The position numbers and the translations under genes were made by a program. Shown here piece after piece: positions 62,103-64,000 of a stretch of 64,000 bases of DNA (within the stretch, counting starts at the first letter, position 1; the number at the start of each line of letters is the position of its first letter). The notes beneath the pieces were generated by a model, which was given only the letters and a program-made list of their open reading frames with translations, was not told the DNA's origin and did no database searches. Source of the DNA: Bacterioplanoides sp965200585 (GTDB taxonomy: Bacteria > Pseudomonadota > Gammaproteobacteria > Pseudomonadales > Oceanobacteraceae); NCBI RefSeq assembly GCF_965200585.1, contig NZ_OZ241361.1; one strand, given 5' to 3'.

Positions 62103-63185
62103 ATGGGTAAGCAAACGGCTCTGTATGCCAAACACGTTGAAGCCAATGGCAAAATCGTTGATTTTGGTGGCTGGGATATGCCGATTCATTACGGCTCTCA
62201 GATACAGGAACACAATGCCGTTCGTGAAGATGTGGGTATGTTCGACGTTTCCCATATGACCATTGTTGATGTTAAAGGCCCGGATGCTCAGGCCTTCCTG
62301 CAAAAGCTGCTGGCCAATGACGTTGCCAAGTTAAAAGACACAGGCAAAGCGTTATACACCGGGATGCTGAACGAAGACGGCGGTGTGATCGACGACCTGA
62401 TCGTTTACAACATGGACGGCTGGTACCGTACCGTTGTTAACTGCGCCACCCGTGAAAAAGACCTGGAATGGATGGCAAAACAAAGCAAAGGCTTTGAAGT
62501 ATCTCTGACTGAGCGCCCAGAACTGTCGATGGTGGCGGTGCAAGGCCCGAACGCCATTGCTAAAGTACAACAGGTTAAGCCAGAATCTTCGGAGCTGGTT
62601 GGCAGCCTTAAGATCTTCCAGGGCCTGCCGCAGAGTGACTGGTTCTTTGCCCGTACCGGTTACACCGGTGAAGACGGTTTAGAGATTATGGTACCGGAAG
62701 CTGAAATTGCTGACTTCTGGCAAGCACTGGTGGATGCCGGTGTTCAGCCTGCCGGTTTAGGTGCGCGTGATACCTTACGTTTAGAAGCAGGTATGAACCT
62801 GTACGGCAACGATATGGATGAGACCATCAGCCCATTACAGGCTGGCATGGGCTGGACCATCGCCTGGGAACCGGCCGAGCGTGACTTTATTGGCCGCAAA
62901 GCACTGGAAGAAGAGAAAGCCAAAGGTGATATTCCGAAACTGGTAGGTTTAGTGCTGGAAACCCGCGGTGTGATGCGTTCTCACCAGAAAGTGGTTGTCG
63001 ATGGCATCGGTGAAGGAGAGGTCACATCAGGCACCTTCTCCCCTAGCTTGCAGCACTCCATTGCGATGGCCCGTGTACCCAAAGGCACCGGCGATAGCTG
63101 CGAAATTGAAATGCGGGGCAAATTAGTTCCTGCCCGCGTTGTGAAACTGCCGTTTGTGCGTAACGGTAAGAAGGTTTTTGAATAA
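62103..63185 (+). CDS. gcvT: Glycine cleavage system T protein (aminomethyltransferase)
   Basis: Transfers the methylene group from the lipoyl-bound aminomethyl of GcvH to tetrahydrofolate. The 360-aa protein has FGGWDMPIHYGSQIQEHNAVREDVGMFDVSHM, GLGARDTLRLEAGMNLYG (with the catalytic Asp) and SGTFSPSL. ATG 62103 (MGKQTALYAKHVEANG) follows CAGGACTTT; the frame is open further up but that part is unlike the family. Confidence 0.95.
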   Translation: MGKQTALYAKHVEANGKIVDFGGWDMPIHYGSQIQEHNAVREDVGMFDVSHMTIVDVKGPDAQAFLQKLLANDVAKLKDTGKALYTGMLNEDGGVIDDLIVYNMDGWYRTVVNCATREKDLEWMAKQSKGFEVSLTERPELSMVAVQGPNAIAKVQQVKPESSELVGSLKIFQGLPQSDWFFARTGYTGEDGLEIMVPEAEIADFWQALVDAGVQPAGLGARDTLRLEAGMNLYGNDMDETISPLQAGMGWTIAWEPAERDFIGRKALEEEKAKGDIPKLVGLVLETRGVMRSHQKVVVDGIGEGEVTSGTFSPSLQHSIAMARVPKGTGDSCEIEMRGKLVPARVVKLPFVRNGKKVFE

Positions 63186-63207
63186 TATTCAGTACTTCAA
63201 TCTTTCA

Positions 63208-63357
63208 GTCGATTGATTGGTTGTTTTTCAAAAGCAGCAACACAAAGATGCAGGACAGCATTTTTGCACAGCGCAGCTGCCCGAAGGGTGAAGTACATGG
63301 ACGTACTGAATGCGCTGTTGCGATAGCAAATAGCTGAAAAATTACCAATTGATCGAC
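63208..63357. repeat. Long-hairpin repeat, copy 5, between gcvT and gcvH
   Basis: Outer arms 63208-63230 and 63335-63357 are complementary at 19 of 23 positions, three of the other four being G-T pairs, and end in TTTTTCA / TGAAAAA. Inside, AGCAACA (63236-63242) faces TGTTGC (63316-63321) and AGTACATGGACGTACT (63291-63306) is a short palindrome around ATGGAC. The core is more diverged than in copies 1, 3 and 4 and includes an extra CCCGAAGGG stretch. Confidence 0.7.
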
Positions 63358-63405
63358 AAACAATTTAAGTAAATTAAAAAGCGTCAGACCGTACGGAGAA
63401 AACTG

Positions 63406-63789
63406 ATGAGCAATATCCCTACAGAATTAAAATACGTTGCATCCCACGAGTGGCTGCGTAAAGAAGAAGACGGCACCATCACCGTAGGTGTTACCGACTT
63501 CGCACAGGAACAGCTGGGCGACGTAGTATTCGTTGAGCTGCCTGAAGTAGGTACTGAAGTTGCCGCTGACGATGACATCGCGGTTGTTGAATCGGTAAAA
63601 GCAGCCTCTGATATCTACGCACCTATCTCGGGTGAAATCGTAGAAATCAACGAAGAGCTGGTAGACGCGCCAGAAAAAGTAAACGAAGACCCATACGGCG
63701 AAGCCTGGTTCTTCAAGATCAAGCCAGCCAACGAAGGCGACTACGACGGTTTATTAACGGCTGATCAGTACGAAGCTGAATGTAACTAA
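63406..63789 (+). CDS. gcvH: Glycine cleavage system H protein
   Basis: Lipoyl carrier of the glycine cleavage complex. The 127-aa protein has YVASHEWLRKEEDGTITVGVTDFAQEQLGDVVFVELPEVG and the lipoyl lysine K65 in VVESVKAASDIYAP. GGAGAAAACTG precedes the ATG. Codon use is strongly biased, suggesting high expression. Confidence 0.96.
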   Translation: MSNIPTELKYVASHEWLRKEEDGTITVGVTDFAQEQLGDVVFVELPEVGTEVAADDDIAVVESVKAASDIYAPISGEIVEINEELVDAPEKVNEDPYGEAWFFKIKPANEGDYDGLLTADQYEAECN

Positions 63790-63820
63790 GCTATTTGGTT
63801 ACAGAACTTCGATAAATCTC

Positions 63821-63860
63821 AAAAGCCTCGGCCTTGCTTCTGCACAACCGGGGCTTTTTC
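63821..63860 (+). terminator. Terminator between gcvH and gcvP
   Basis: AAAAGCCTCGG pairs with CCGGGGCTTTTT (one G-T pair) around a 17-base loop, ending in a T-run. gcvP starts 32 bases later, so some read-through or a separate promoter is expected. Confidence 0.8.
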
Positions 63861-63891
63861 TTTTCTGACATAAAGACGTACGAGACATCCC

Positions 63892-64000
63892 ATGACCACA
63901 TTGTCTTTAAACACCCAGTCCTTAAAAGAGTTAGAACAGCGCGACAACTTTGTTGGCCGCCACATTGGTTCCGATGGCGCTGGCATTGATCACAGCGAAG
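63892..64000 (+). CDS. gcvP: Glycine dehydrogenase (P protein), 5' end only
   Basis: Only the first 36 codons lie in the window: MTTLSLNTQSLKELEQ followed by RDNFVGRHIGSDGAGIDHSE. The L-E-x-R-D-x-F-x-x-RHIG pattern is the N terminus of the PLP-dependent P protein, which decarboxylates glycine. Position after gcvT-gcvH fits. The gene continues beyond the window edge. Confidence 0.9.
   Translation, partial: MTTLSLNTQSLKELEQRDNFVGRHIGSDGAGIDHSE

Overview
The window reads as a chromosomal segment of a marine-type gammaproteobacterium close to the Pseudomonadales/Oceanospirillales. This is inferred from gene order: TPR gene-lolB-ispE-tRNA-Gln-prs-rplY-pth-ychF, miaB-ybeZ-ybeY-corC-lnt, argJ lying between secA and mutT, and the division/cell-wall cluster mraZ to lpxC. 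No ribosomal RNA is present, so genus cannot be fixed.

Layout. 1-6.1 kb: outer-membrane lipoprotein sorting, isoprenoid and PRPP synthesis and translation genes on the + strand. 6.1-9.0 kb: accessory genes, namely a cysteine-rich TetR regulator, a 51-aa protein sharing its palindrome, an acidic orphan protein and a lipoprotein. 9.2-14.7 kb: miaB, ybeZ, ybeY, corC, lnt, with a GntR-type gene converging on lnt and overlapping its end. 15.6-21 kb: DUF6164-like protein, mutT, argJ, secA. 21-40.1 kb, all - strand: M23 peptidase, lpxC, ftsZ, ftsA, ftsQ, ddlB, murC, murG, ftsW, murD, mraY, murF, murE, ftsI, ftsL, rsmH, mraZ, headed by a sigma-70-like promoter and a three-unit MraZ box. 40.7-44.1 kb: a four-domain-type ion channel subunit and an AT-rich stretch with an acyltransferase and a membrane protein. 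44.2-48.9 kb: beta-propeller protein, moeA, a conserved unknown, and a divergent HxlR/AhpD-like pair. 49-54.1 kb: biotin genes bioA divergent from bioF-bioH-bioC-bioD around a BirA-type operator; bioB is not in the cluster. 54.1-61.9 kb: cNMP/rhodanese-like protein, TonB-like protein, an AT-rich M15-like hydrolase with an exported partner, and an RND pump with a divergent TetR regulator. 62.1-64 kb: gcvT, gcvH and the start of gcvP.

The most unusual signal is a set of five intergenic long hairpins (16.44, 16.60, 17.98, 53.22 and 63.21 kb). Each has a basal stem of 15-25 bp that is unique to its locus but self-complementary, ending in a T-run/A-run junction. Inside are related short palindromes of the type GCAACATGGATGTTGC. 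I cannot name this family. Other notable points: an ion-channel pore motif FEDWTD that resembles engineered calcium-selective versions of bacterial sodium channels, a candidate hydrolase/immunity pair, and a BioH that appears to lack its catalytic histidine.
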